Shown: positions 1-6,634 of the stretch, one piece after another
Position numbering within the stretch: position 1 is the stretch's first letter
Layout: each line of letters begins with the position of its first letter
Assembly: GCA_012518745.1 (NCBI GenBank)
Contig: JAAYRM010000242.1
Coordinates: 1-7,669 of the forward strand
Direction: 5' to 3'
Length of the DNA stretch: 7,669 bases
DNA from: Tissierellia bacterium
Lineage (GTDB): Bacteria > Bacillota > Clostridia > Tissierellales > Tepidimicrobiaceae
Made by a program: the position numbers and the translations under genes
The notes under the pieces: model-generated
Told to the model about the DNA's origin: nothing
Databases searched by the model: none
What the model saw: only the letters and a program-made list of their open reading frames with translations

Positions 1-603
1 AGCCTTGAGGTTTAGATCTGCAATATGACATACCCCCTGAATAAGAGGCCCTATGGTAATGGCTAGCACTATGGTTCCAATGCCCAAGGGTCCACCCATG
101 ATAGTCCCAATGGTTGTAGCGATGATCTCCATCGCGGTTCTGATCACCGAAATGGAATATTTGCTCCGCTGGGATATGGCCAACATCAGGCTATCCTTTG
201 GCCCCCCACCCAACCCGGGCTTTAGGTAGAAATAGGTACCAACGGCAAATAATAGATTGCCCATCAATAGCATTGCAATTCTACCTAACATGGATTGTGG
301 TGTGGACATCCACCCACTTGCATTTATGATATCGCAAAAAACACCTATGAGATACATATTCAAAATGGTTCCAATGCCTGGTATGATGCCGAGCATAGTA
401 CTCAGCAATATTATTGTAATACCTGTAACCTGAAATGCCTGCCCAAATGTAAGACCGGTCTGTATGGATACCCCCATATGAAGGATGCTCCATGAATGTA
501 CACCGAGTTCGGCATGTAGGGAACTGGTAAGGCCTAGGCTGATCAGGATAAAGCCTAATAAAAGACTCAAAAATTTTTTAAGTATACTTCCATATCTCTT
601 CAA
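1..603 (-). CDS. YczE/COG2364-family integral membrane protein, 3' end beyond window (partial)
   Basis: Translating the minus strand from a TTG at 603 gives 201 residues without a stop up to the window edge. The protein has several hydrophobic segments and the pattern I associate with the YczE/YitT-like membrane family: HMGVSIQTGLTFG (residues 42-54), GIIPGIGTILNMYLIG (72-87), GGGPKDSLML (132-141), GGPLGIGT (170-177) and GPLIQ (185-189). Family members are usually a little over 200 residues, so only a short tail is probably missing. TTG is chosen because AGGAGG (610-615) lies 6 nt upstream; an in-frame ATG at 633 would add ten residues but has only a weak GGTGG upstream. It follows the EamA-type gene by 76 nt on the same strand and may share its transcript. 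The family has no agreed biochemical role; a membrane transport or stress-related role would be inference. Codon use looks like that of its neighbours. Confidence 0.88.
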   Translation of the reverse strand, partial: MKRYGSILKKFLSLLLGFILISLGLTSSLHAELGVHSWSILHMGVSIQTGLTFGQAFQVTGITIILLSTMLGIIPGIGTILNMYLIGVFCDIINASGWMSTPQSMLGRIAMLLMGNLLFAVGTYFYLKPGLGGGPKDSLMLAISQRSKYSISVIRTAMEIIATTIGTIMGGPLGIGTIVLAITIGPLIQGVCHIADLNLKA

Positions 604-609
604 TTCTTT

Positions 610-615
610 CCTCCT
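610..615 (-). promoter_or_regulatory. Ribosome binding site deciding a TTG start
   Basis: The minus strand reads AGGAGG, then six bases (AAAGAA), then TTG at 603. This perfect Shine-Dalgarno at ideal spacing is the reason for preferring TTG over the upstream in-frame ATG at 633 for the YczE-family gene. Confidence 0.75.
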
Positions 616-679
616 AAATAGCGAATGGAGCATTTTAGCCACCATCCAATATTCTGTATAGATACCAAATGATCTACCC

Positions 680-1624
680 CTATGGGCTCCTATATTCCCT
701 CAAGCTCACCTTAAGCCTTTCGATGCCATTATTATCTAGGAAATTGGTACCTATTACACCGAATATTATCAATGCGGAGCCTATTATATGGTAATGGAAT
801 ATCTTCTCCTTCAGGAGTAATACCCCAGCTAAAACCGATACTATTGTCCTCAAATTGGTGAATACGCTCATCTTATATGCCTCTATCCTATACAATACAT
901 AGCCATTGATCAAGGATGCCGTAGCCGAGGCTATCGCACCAAGATATATTATTGCTAGAATAAAGTTCAAATTCATTGAAAGGGCTAGAAAATTGCCCGT
1001 ACTATTATATATTAAATTCTTTATAATCGCAGTAATGCCGAAGCCTACAAATCCACCTGCACTGATTATATAGCAGATCTTTTCGCTGCTAAAATCCTTA
1101 GTCAAACTTCTCATCATTACATTATATACGGAAAAGCATAATGCGGAACATATCTGTAAGATAATCCCCTTAATACTAGCGGATTCAAATGATAGGCTGG
1201 TCATGCCTATAACATAGACAACGCCAAATACGGATAATAGGGTAAAAAGCTTCTGATATATATTGGTCTCTTCCCCTAGAGATATCGTGGCCAATATCAA
1301 TATAAATATAGGGGATGCCGCCTGTATTATTGCAGCCTCGGAAGATGATGCATACTTCAGGCCGAATGTCTGAAAGGTAAAATATGCTAGTGGATGGAAT
1401 AGGGCTAGAATGATCAGCCTCTTTAATTCCTCCTTATTATAGACTAAGGTAATCTTTCTAACTCGCATGATTGTCGAAATCATAACAAATGATGCTATAA
1501 AACGATATGCTAATACATCTATAGGATCTGCAAACCGCAGGGCTATTTTCGTGAATAGAAACGAAAGCCCTATAATAGTTGCATATAGTACAGCTAGTAT
1601 ATATACTCCTCTATTGTTTTTCAT
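680..1624 (-). CDS. EamA/DMT-family transporter
   Basis: This encodes 314 residues, the usual length for a ten-helix drug/metabolite transporter (EamA, RhaT-like). Two repeats are visible. The first spans roughly residues 8-140, with the typical opening GLSFLFTKIALR near 19-30 and an AYRF segment near 39-42. The second spans roughly 150-292, ending in VSVLAGVLLLKEKIFHYHIIGSALIIFGV-like sequence, where LLLKEKI is the usual loop before the last helix. The C-terminus is short and basic. Such proteins in the cytoplasmic membrane typically export metabolites or amino acids, but the substrate is not predictable here. The ATG at 1624 follows AAGGGGGG (1629-1636) at a spacing of four bases; the stop is TAG. 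It precedes the YczE-family gene by 76 nt, so the two may be co-transcribed. I find no convincing promoter in the gap to the ferredoxin gene. Confidence 0.93.
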   Translation of the reverse strand: MKNNRGVYILAVLYATIIGLSFLFTKIALRFADPIDVLAYRFIASFVMISTIMRVRKITLVYNKEELKRLIILALFHPLAYFTFQTFGLKYASSSEAAIIQAASPIFILILATISLGEETNIYQKLFTLLSVFGVVYVIGMTSLSFESASIKGIILQICSALCFSVYNVMMRSLTKDFSSEKICYIISAGGFVGFGITAIIKNLIYNSTGNFLALSMNLNFILAIIYLGAIASATASLINGYVLYRIEAYKMSVFTNLRTIVSVLAGVLLLKEKIFHYHIIGSALIIFGVIGTNFLDNNGIERLKVSLREYRSP

Positions 1625-1774
1625 AATGCCCCCCTTAAACCAAGGCCCACTCTATAAGCCCATATGATAGTTGATTCCCATCCCCCGGTCGTAATGAAAC
1701 TCCACACACCCTATATCCCACCCAGTAGAAATTCAGAGTCGGATGATCTATAGAAATAGAGCGGCCTATAATTA

Positions 1775-1805
1775 TCCCCCACTTATAATAAATGGGGGAG
1801 TTTTT
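1775..1805. terminator. G/C stem hairpin with T-run on the plus strand; possible terminator
   Basis: TCCCCCA (1775-1781) pairs perfectly with TGGGGGA (1793-1799) around an 11-nt AT loop in which TTA/TAA could extend the stack. The run of five T (1801-1805) follows on the plus strand, while the minus strand has an A-run before the stem and only TAATTATAGG after it. It lies 54 bp beyond the ferredoxin stop, where a terminator for that gene would be expected, but the U-tract is on the wrong side for minus-strand transcripts. It could be a weak or bidirectional terminator. The rest of the 228-bp gap between 1625 and 1852 shows no gene and no clear promoter. Confidence 0.5.
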
Positions 1806-1852
1806 ATAAAGGAGATTCAGTTAATTCAATAATATCTATCAATCCATTCAAC

Positions 1853-2026
1853 CTACATCTCTGGATGAATTGCCTCCATTGGACATACCTCGGTGCAGAT
1901 ACCGCAATCAATACATGTATCCGGATCTATATTATATTGCATAACCCCTTCATATATGGATTCCACTGGACACTCGGGTTCACATGCCCCACATGAAATG
2001 CACTGATGATTTATTACATATGCCAA
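1853..2026 (-). CDS. Clostridial-type 2[4Fe-4S] ferredoxin
   Basis: This is a 57-residue soluble electron carrier with two CxxCxxCxxxCP cluster motifs: CISCGACEPECP near residues 8-19 and CIDCGICTEVCP near 38-49. Each supplies three Cys to one cluster and the fourth to the other, as in clostridial ferredoxins of about 55 residues. I place the start at TTG (2026) because the protein then begins MAYVI, the characteristic N-terminus of the family, and because GGGGGGTGA on the minus strand (a near match to GGAGGTGA) ends a few bases upstream. A GTG at 2035 is in frame and would add three residues, but it lies inside that ribosome binding site. The stop is TAG. It follows the ProC-like gene by about 100 bp on the same strand, so it may serve as electron donor or acceptor for the redox enzymes encoded upstream; that link is inference. 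Similar ferredoxins are general low-potential carriers for many enzymes. Confidence 0.95.
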   Translation of the reverse strand: MAYVINHQCISCGACEPECPVESIYEGVMQYNIDPDTCIDCGICTEVCPMEAIHPEM

Positions 2027-2061
2027 ATGCTTCACCCCCCCTTTGAATCATATATAGGCCA

Positions 2062-2101
2062 GGATACCCAGGGGATATATTATCCCACAGCCGGATATCC
2101 G
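2062..2101. promoter_or_regulatory. Cluster of GGATA/TATCC half-sites and palindromes upstream of the ferredoxin gene
   Basis: In about 40 bp there are three GGATA (2062, 2073, 2093) and two TATCC (2081, 2096) motifs. They form a 10-bp perfect palindrome CGGATATCCG (2092-2101) and a 6-bp stem GGGATA-TAT-TATCCC (2072-2086). On the minus-strand transcript the outer GGATA and TATCC could also enclose the inner hairpin. This could be an operator cluster or a structured RNA between the ProC-like gene and the ferredoxin gene; sequence alone cannot decide. Confidence 0.35.
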
Positions 2102-2129
2102 ACCCATTGTTCTATGTTTTAGATCATTC

Positions 2130-3269
2130 CTATCTGTTAGCTAAGCGGTGAGCATGACGGTTGACTGTCAAGTTTATGGCAAAGGCCATACCTTCCGCAG
2201 TGTCAAAGAAGCTTACCGGTAGAGTTCCATCTAGATGACTTCTTAGCGCATCCTTTAATTGTGAGTCGAAATAGCCCATGAAGACTTCAATTGCCTTTTC
2301 ATTAACGCCGCCCTTTGTAGCATGGTTAGCGGTCGAAATCTCCAATTCCTCTCTCGTGGCCAACTGTGCCGTTAGGTTCCATACCTCGAAGTTAGCAGCA
2401 TGGAATTCCCTAGCCATTTCTATGTCACATCCAGTGCTAACAACGTACTTTAGAATCCCTTCAAACCAAGCTATGGAAAGCTTCTCGATGAAATCCCGAA
2501 TTTCCTCAGGTACATCTTCAAGGGAGGATGGATATAAGCCCTCGCCTTCCAATTCTAGATGCTTACGCATAGCCGCACGCATGGCACTGCCCACTTGAGA
2601 AGTGGATACATCATAGCCTCGCTCGGCCATTACATCGGAAACGGCATAGCATATCTCATAGCAAGTATGTGATGTGTTTTTAGCTGATAGTCCAATTAAG
2701 GATACATCATGCGGTACTATAAATGTTCGACCGAACATATTTGAAAAATCAATCGCTCGCTGACGTCTCTCTTCCGGGAATGGATGATCATCCGAACCAA
2801 AGGTCAGGAAGCTGCCACCACATTCCTGAAGGGGAACTCCCTTAAAGGGCTCCGCCATACTAGGAAGATATTTTACACAATTTATATCGTCGCCCAACAA
2901 TTCATAGTAGAATTTCGGATCGGGTGAAGGCCCAAAGGTATAGATATCTGGCAATGATATGCCCTTCTCCCTCGCCTCATTAAAATATGGCAATAGTATT
3001 TCTCGTGCAACCACAGGAATTTGCTTTGGTGGCGGACACATTATCACGATATCCGGTGTTGTCTCCCTTAAGAGCTCAGCCGTATTATCAACGGAGATTG
3101 AAAAAGGTAGTCTCTCCCGCAATTCTTCTAAATTACGATCGGTAGCTTTAACGCCAAAAACATTTGTTGCTACCTTATCTCCAAGTAACATCTCATACCC
3201 GGGAAGAAGAAAACCACCGATAAAACCCATCCCGACAACTACAATATTATAATCTGAAGAAATGTGCAT
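2130..3269 (-). CDS. NAD(P)-binding, pyrroline-5-carboxylate-reductase-like oxidoreductase, enlarged
   Basis: This is a 379-residue soluble protein. An N-terminal Rossmann fold is shown by YNIVVVGMGFIGG, with the dinucleotide loop GMGFIG at residues 13-18, and by the strand and turn DIVIMCPPPKQIPVV (73-87), which sits where ProC-like enzymes have ilaVKPq. A region near 189-220 (SLIGLSAKNTSHTCYEICYA onward) resembles the GSGPAY helix of ProC, and ATKGGVNEKAIEVF (317-330) resembles its SPGGTT dimerisation motif. True ProC is about 270 residues, so roughly 100 extra residues are present, with inserted material near 100-130 and 235-300. I infer an NAD(P)-dependent dehydrogenase or reductase of the ProC/6PGDH-like superfamily with unknown substrate. 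AGGAGG (3276-3281) is 6 nt before the ATG; the stop is TAG. It lies 140 bp after the TRAP permease on the same strand, suggesting that it acts on the imported compound. Confidence 0.88.
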   Translation of the reverse strand: MHISSDYNIVVVGMGFIGGFLLPGYEMLLGDKVATNVFGVKATDRNLEELRERLPFSISVDNTAELLRETTPDIVIMCPPPKQIPVVAREILLPYFNEAREKGISLPDIYTFGPSPDPKFYYELLGDDINCVKYLPSMAEPFKGVPLQECGGSFLTFGSDDHPFPEERRQRAIDFSNMFGRTFIVPHDVSLIGLSAKNTSHTCYEICYAVSDVMAERGYDVSTSQVGSAMRAAMRKHLELEGEGLYPSSLEDVPEEIRDFIEKLSIAWFEGILKYVVSTGCDIEMAREFHAANFEVWNLTAQLATREELEISTANHATKGGVNEKAIEVFMGYFDSQLKDALRSHLDGTLPVSFFDTAEGMAFAINLTVNRHAHRLANR

Positions 3270-3303
3270 TTAAATCCTCCTTATAAAATTTAAAGTTAAG
3301 GTT

Positions 3304-3361
3304 GAATATATTGAGTGCCAAACAAATCGCCTAGAGGGGGATATGGGCACTCAATATATTT
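3304..3361. repeat. Perfect 15-bp inverted repeat between the TRAP permease and ProC-like genes
   Basis: AATATATTGAGTGCC (3305-3319) is exactly complementary to GGCACTCAATATATT (3346-3360), with a 26-nt spacer and a possible G-T pair outside (3304/3361). On the plus strand the right arm runs into TTTTT, giving terminator-like architecture. On the minus strand, the direction of the flanking genes, the stem is followed by CAACCTTAACTTT, a poor U-tract. It could limit read-through from the transporter into the ProC-like gene, act as a 3' stabilising or processing hairpin, or block antisense transcription. There is no ORF in this 140-bp gap. Confidence 0.75.
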
Positions 3362-3409
3362 TTATCAATTATTATATCTTCTTCATAGAAGATCATATAT
3401 ATAAGGTGT

Positions 3410-5302
3410 TTAAGCTGAGCCCTCCGCAAACCTCTTTCTGCGGATATACTGCTTCAGCATGACTGCAGCAAAGAGAACTAAACCTGCAATTGTAGTGGTT
3501 GTTTCCGGAACGATTATCCCAACTGAGGCGATAATCATCAGAACCCGTTCAAGTTTTGTTACAGGTACAAGCCCATAACCAATCAACACAGCACTTATCA
3601 AAAAGGTATTTATTAGAGTAATGGCTACGACCGCAGCAATCTCCAATGGAGTACCCAATCCAAGCAATGCCGGATGATATATAAATATATATGGAATCAT
3701 AAATATTACAATACTATATTTAAATGCCTCCAAACCAAGCTTCCACATATCCTCTTCGACAATTCCCCCCGCCGCATAGGAGGCCAATGCCACCGGTGGC
3801 GTAAGTGCGGATAGATTTGCAAAGTAGAATACGAAGAAATGGGCTACCAGTACCGGAATCCCTAAGTCAACAATGGTAGGACAGAGCAGTGCAGATGACA
3901 TAATATAAGCCGCACTAGTAGGCATGCCCATCCCTAGGACCAAGGCCATTAACATGGTTGCAACCAATGCCAATAATAAACTATTTTGAGCAAGTGCATT
4001 GATTATACTGCTGAACCTAAAGCCCAAACCTGTACTAGCTATTGATCCTATGATAATTCCAGCCAACGCACAAGGTATTGCTACCGTGGTCGCCTGCTTA
4101 GCCGTTGTTTCAAGGGCTTCGATGATCTCATAGAGGGATAATCTAGTATCCTTCCTCAAGAAGCAAAGAAGTACGAGACTCAAGCTAGCTACGGTTGCAG
4201 CCCTCATCATGGAATAACCCTTTATAATCAATACGATTAAGAGCAATACACCCAATAGTAAATGTATATGCCTGAAGATATCCTTCTTCATATGAGTTAC
4301 ATCTTCCTCTACCGGACGTAAATCATTTTTTACTGCATATAGATGAACTAGGAAATAAAGTCCGCTTAGAAACACAACCGAAGGTAATATAGCCGCTTTC
4401 ATAATCTCAGCATAGCTATGTCCGGTCATATCCACCATTATAAAGGCAGCTGCTCCCATAACGGGTGGAATCAATTGACCAGCGGTTCCTTCAATTGCAA
4501 ATATGCTACCTGAAAACATTGGTCCAAAGTTCTCTTCCTTCATCGAAGGATACATTATGGTACCGATGGAAGTTACATTAGCTGGTGCACTCCCACTTAT
4601 CATACCAAATAGTGCTGCTGCAACGATACTTGCCTTACCAGCCCCACCTACCAGTTTTCGGGTCAATACCCTAGAAATATTGATAAATAATTGCCCCGAC
4701 GGCGTTGCGGTTAAGAATGCACCAAATAGTAGGAAGTAGAAAACCATCGATGCCGATACGCTAGCTGGAGAGGAAAACACCCCAGTGGTCGAAAATAATT
4801 GGTTTTCTAGTAGTATAGATAGACTCTGTCCACTATGTTGGAATATACCGGGTAGATTACCACCCCATACCGCATAGGCCATAAATACAGCAACTATGAT
4901 AGTGAATGCTGTATTAACTCCCCTTCTAGAACATTCTAGAAGCAGTATCAACATTACCACTCCGACGATATGATCCATGGTAGTCAACTTATCGACAAAT
5001 ACCATTCGTGACATCATACGGTCGCCATTTGCAACAAAATGTATCAAACATGCAATAACTGCTAGAACAAAGATATAGTCGTACCATTTAGGCCAATACT
5101 GTTCTCCCTTCGGTACCGCATCCTTTTGGAGCATGGGCTTAGTCAAAAAGACTAAACCCATTGCAAAGCAAACATGTATAGGACGCAATACCATCGAGGG
5201 ATAGGCCCCACGAATTACAATCCAAATCTGAAACAAGGTCCACATTAAGGCCCAGACACTCGCTGGATTGAAGAATCTTTTTCTCATCCTATTCAATATC
5301 AT
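3410..5302 (-). CDS. TRAP transporter fused permease subunit (DctQM fusion, TAXI type)
   Basis: This is a 630-residue multi-span inner-membrane protein. The N-terminal part (to about residue 150) corresponds to the small DctQ-like four-helix subunit, and the rest to the large DctM subunit that carries substrate with a sodium or proton gradient. Family landmarks are GSAPANV (237-243), GTAGQLIPPVMGAAAF (272-287), GMGMPTSAAYI (457-467, the classic DctM motif) and TPPVALA (501-507). Length and motif order fit the fused TRAP permeases that pair with TAXI binding proteins. The C-terminus is basic (RRKRF) and cytoplasmic by the positive-inside rule. The ATG at 5302 overlaps the stop of the binding-protein gene as ATGA, so translation is probably coupled; the nearest good Shine-Dalgarno (GGGAGG) is about 14 nt away, which supports coupling. 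The stop is TAA. The substrate is not predictable; TAXI systems characterised so far mostly import organic acids. Confidence 0.97.
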   Translation of the reverse strand: MILNRMRKRFFNPASVWALMWTLFQIWIVIRGAYPSMVLRPIHVCFAMGLVFLTKPMLQKDAVPKGEQYWPKWYDYIFVLAVIACLIHFVANGDRMMSRMVFVDKLTTMDHIVGVVMLILLLECSRRGVNTAFTIIVAVFMAYAVWGGNLPGIFQHSGQSLSILLENQLFSTTGVFSSPASVSASMVFYFLLFGAFLTATPSGQLFINISRVLTRKLVGGAGKASIVAAALFGMISGSAPANVTSIGTIMYPSMKEENFGPMFSGSIFAIEGTAGQLIPPVMGAAAFIMVDMTGHSYAEIMKAAILPSVVFLSGLYFLVHLYAVKNDLRPVEEDVTHMKKDIFRHIHLLLGVLLLIVLIIKGYSMMRAATVASLSLVLLCFLRKDTRLSLYEIIEALETTAKQATTVAIPCALAGIIIGSIASTGLGFRFSSIINALAQNSLLLALVATMLMALVLGMGMPTSAAYIMSSALLCPTIVDLGIPVLVAHFFVFYFANLSALTPPVALASYAAGGIVEEDMWKLGLEAFKYSIVIFMIPYIFIYHPALLGLGTPLEIAAVVAITLINTFLISAVLIGYGLVPVTKLERVLMIIASVGIIVPETTTTIAGLVLFAAVMLKQYIRRKRFAEGSA

Positions 5303-6348
5303 TTCAGTAAGCCAGCCTCCCTATAATATGCCTCCGCGCCAGGATGAAGAGGTATGCCTAACCCGTCCGGCTTCCATGCATCTTCAGGAGTGAATCTCTT
5401 TAATGCTGCATGAGCCTTGTGCATAGCTTCTGGGTTCTCTACAATAGCTTTGGTAATGGCATATGCAATATCATCTGACATGTCGGTATTGGTTATAAGA
5501 CTAGTAGTCAAGCCCATGCTATTAATGGCTTCAGGTTGCCCTCTAAATGTATCCGCAGGCATAACCTCTCTACTAAATCCATACTTTTCAACGTAATCAT
5601 CGATCAATTCATCTGGGAACTCTAGGAATACAACGTCTGTACTAGCAGCCAATTCGGTAAGAGCCGCGTGACCTGCTGTAACATTATGCATATGGAAATC
5701 AGCTTGGCCATCCTTAAATAGTTCTACCGTTGTATTATTGTCGTTATGCTCTACTTTTCCTCCCCATGAAATGATGTCATCATAATCGAAACCATAGTAT
5801 TCGAATATCAACCTAGTTGCAACTTCCCCAGTTGAACCTGCAGGTCCAGTGGATACACGCATTGGCGCCTTATCCTTAGCAACATCAGCAAGATCTGTAT
5901 ATCCGAAGGATTTGGTCATTACAGCTGCGTAGAAATAAGTGTCAAGATATCCAACTAATCCCCTAAGGTTTTCCAATGGCTTTTCGAAGATGAACTTCCC
6001 TTCGTAAGCCCAGGAGGATGCCTGGTTCATACTAAGACCCATTGGGAATGTACCATCTGAAATAAGTGTTGGATTGGCTCCCGCACCGGACTCAGGAATT
6101 ATATTTACCCTTGAACCCTCTGGAAGTTCCTTTGTAATCAATTCGCTTAAAACTGAACCATAGCTATACCATGAACTACCCATCTTCATAGTTGCAAGAT
6201 CTAGGTTCACTGGACCTGAATCGGTTGCTTCCGTATCCTCGCCACCATCGTCTGAATCAGCTGGAGCTTCAGATCCTCCACATCCAACAACCAACGTCAT
6301 AATAATAACAATTGAGAGTAAAAAACTGAGCATATGTCGTCTTTTCAT
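5299..6348 (-). CDS. TAXI-family TRAP transporter solute-binding lipoprotein
   Basis: This encodes 349 residues. The N-terminus MKRRHMLSFLLSIVIIMTLV followed by VGC is a lipoprotein signal with Cys23 as the lipidation site, so the mature protein is anchored outside the cytoplasmic membrane. An acidic Gly/Asp/Glu linker (24-45) follows, then the binding domain. Residues 50-70 (LDLATMKMGSSWYSYGSVLS) match the opening of TAXI proteins, but the usual TGGTGGTYY signature is replaced by TMKMGSSWYSY. PAGSTGEVATR near 169-179 and the C-terminal PLHPGAEAYYREAGLL fit the family. It would capture the ligand and hand it to the fused permease, whose start it overlaps by 4 nt (ATGA). AAGG (6355-6358) lies 6 nt before the ATG at 6348; an internal ATG at 6333 would shorten the n-region and lacks a better site. 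The stop is TGA. Ligand unknown. Confidence 0.96.
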   Translation of the reverse strand: MKRRHMLSFLLSIVIIMTLVVGCGGSEAPADSDDGGEDTEATDSGPVNLDLATMKMGSSWYSYGSVLSELITKELPEGSRVNIIPESGAGANPTLISDGTFPMGLSMNQASSWAYEGKFIFEKPLENLRGLVGYLDTYFYAAVMTKSFGYTDLADVAKDKAPMRVSTGPAGSTGEVATRLIFEYYGFDYDDIISWGGKVEHNDNNTTVELFKDGQADFHMHNVTAGHAALTELAASTDVVFLEFPDELIDDYVEKYGFSREVMPADTFRGQPEAINSMGLTTSLITNTDMSDDIAYAITKAIVENPEAMHKAHAALKRFTPEDAWKPDGLGIPLHPGAEAYYREAGLLK

Positions 6349-6558
6349 AATTTACCTTACACCCCTTTTTTTTATTTGTATCGCTTACGATACATACACA
6401 CTTCCCTACCACCGCATTTCCTAATAAACAGATAGAAGGATCACTGCAATATAAAGGTAGATAATCACTGGTGTCTCAATCTCAAAACAATTTTTAAACC
6501 TGGTTATATATCACCTCCCAACGACTACAGTAATGTACTTATAGTTTCATTGACAAGC
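6349..6558 (-). promoter_or_regulatory. Long 5' leader of the TRAP operon with orphan Shine-Dalgarno
   Basis: From the predicted transcription start near 6558 to the binding-protein ATG there are about 210 nt. The leader contains TGGGAGGTGA (6511-6520 on the minus strand), an excellent ribosome binding sequence with no ATG, GTG or TTG at the right distance; only a six-codon GTG...TAA frame (6514-6494) overlaps it. It also holds the 7-bp direct repeat CAGTGAT (6440-6446, 6464-6470) and the palindrome at 6377-6394. I recognise no known riboswitch class and no T-box motif. It may be a regulatory leader or a decayed gene start. Confidence 0.35.
6377..6394. promoter_or_regulatory. 18-bp palindrome, putative operator just upstream of the TRAP genes
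   Basis: TGTATCG-CTTA-CGATACA is a perfect 7+4+7 inverted repeat located 29 bp before the binding-protein start and downstream of the predicted promoter. It is not followed by a T-run on either strand, so a terminator is unlikely. The symmetry and length fit a site for a dimeric repressor, but the regulator family cannot be assigned; no regulator gene is in the window. Confidence 0.5.
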
Positions 6559-6564
6559 GAAAAT

Positions 6565-6593
6565 ATTATAAAGTTTATATCGATATATTTCAA
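6565..6593 (-). promoter_or_regulatory. Sigma-A type promoter for the TRAP operon
   Basis: On the minus strand TTGAAA (6593-6588) is separated by exactly 17 bp from TATAAT (6570-6565), a near-consensus vegetative promoter pointing at the TAXI/TRAP genes, with transcription expected to start near 6558. The spacer contains the perfect 12-bp palindrome TATATCGATATA (6576-6587), a possible repressor site. It starts about 40 bp after the stop of the [2Fe-2S] gene, so the transporter can be transcribed independently of the flavoprotein unit. Confidence 0.65.
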
Positions 6594-6634
6594 TATATTA
6601 AAGATATCTATTAAAGATTACAATCCCCTATATC

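Noticed and set aside
281..495. Two short overlapping open frames on both strands
   Set aside because: Both lie in other frames of the YczE-family gene, whose conserved motifs show the true frame.
2278..2598. Plus-strand open frame of 106 codons
   Set aside because: It lies antisense inside the well-supported ProC-like gene, has no ribosome binding site and no recognisable family.
2959..3252. Plus-strand open frame of 97 codons
   Set aside because: Antisense to the Rossmann domain of the ProC-like gene; low-complexity composition and no family features.
3304..3361. Miniature transposable element reading of the 15-bp inverted repeat
   Set aside because: Only about 57 bp long, no target-site duplication in the flanks and no second copy in the window.
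4503..4739. Plus-strand open frame of 78 codons
   Set aside because: Antisense to the conserved core of the TRAP permease; a coding shadow.
6395..6425. T-box-like sequence GCGGTGGTAGGG in the TRAP leader
   Set aside because: It lacks the GGGTGGNACCGCG core and no terminator/antiterminator pair follows.
6440..6470. Direct repeat CAGTGAT twice at 24-bp offset
   Set aside because: Only seven bases long and without symmetry; noted in the leader entry but too weak alone.
6588..6600. Ten-base AATATATTGA shared with the inverted repeat at 3305
   Set aside because: An AT-rich match of this length between two intergenic regions can be chance, and the surrounding bases do not align.
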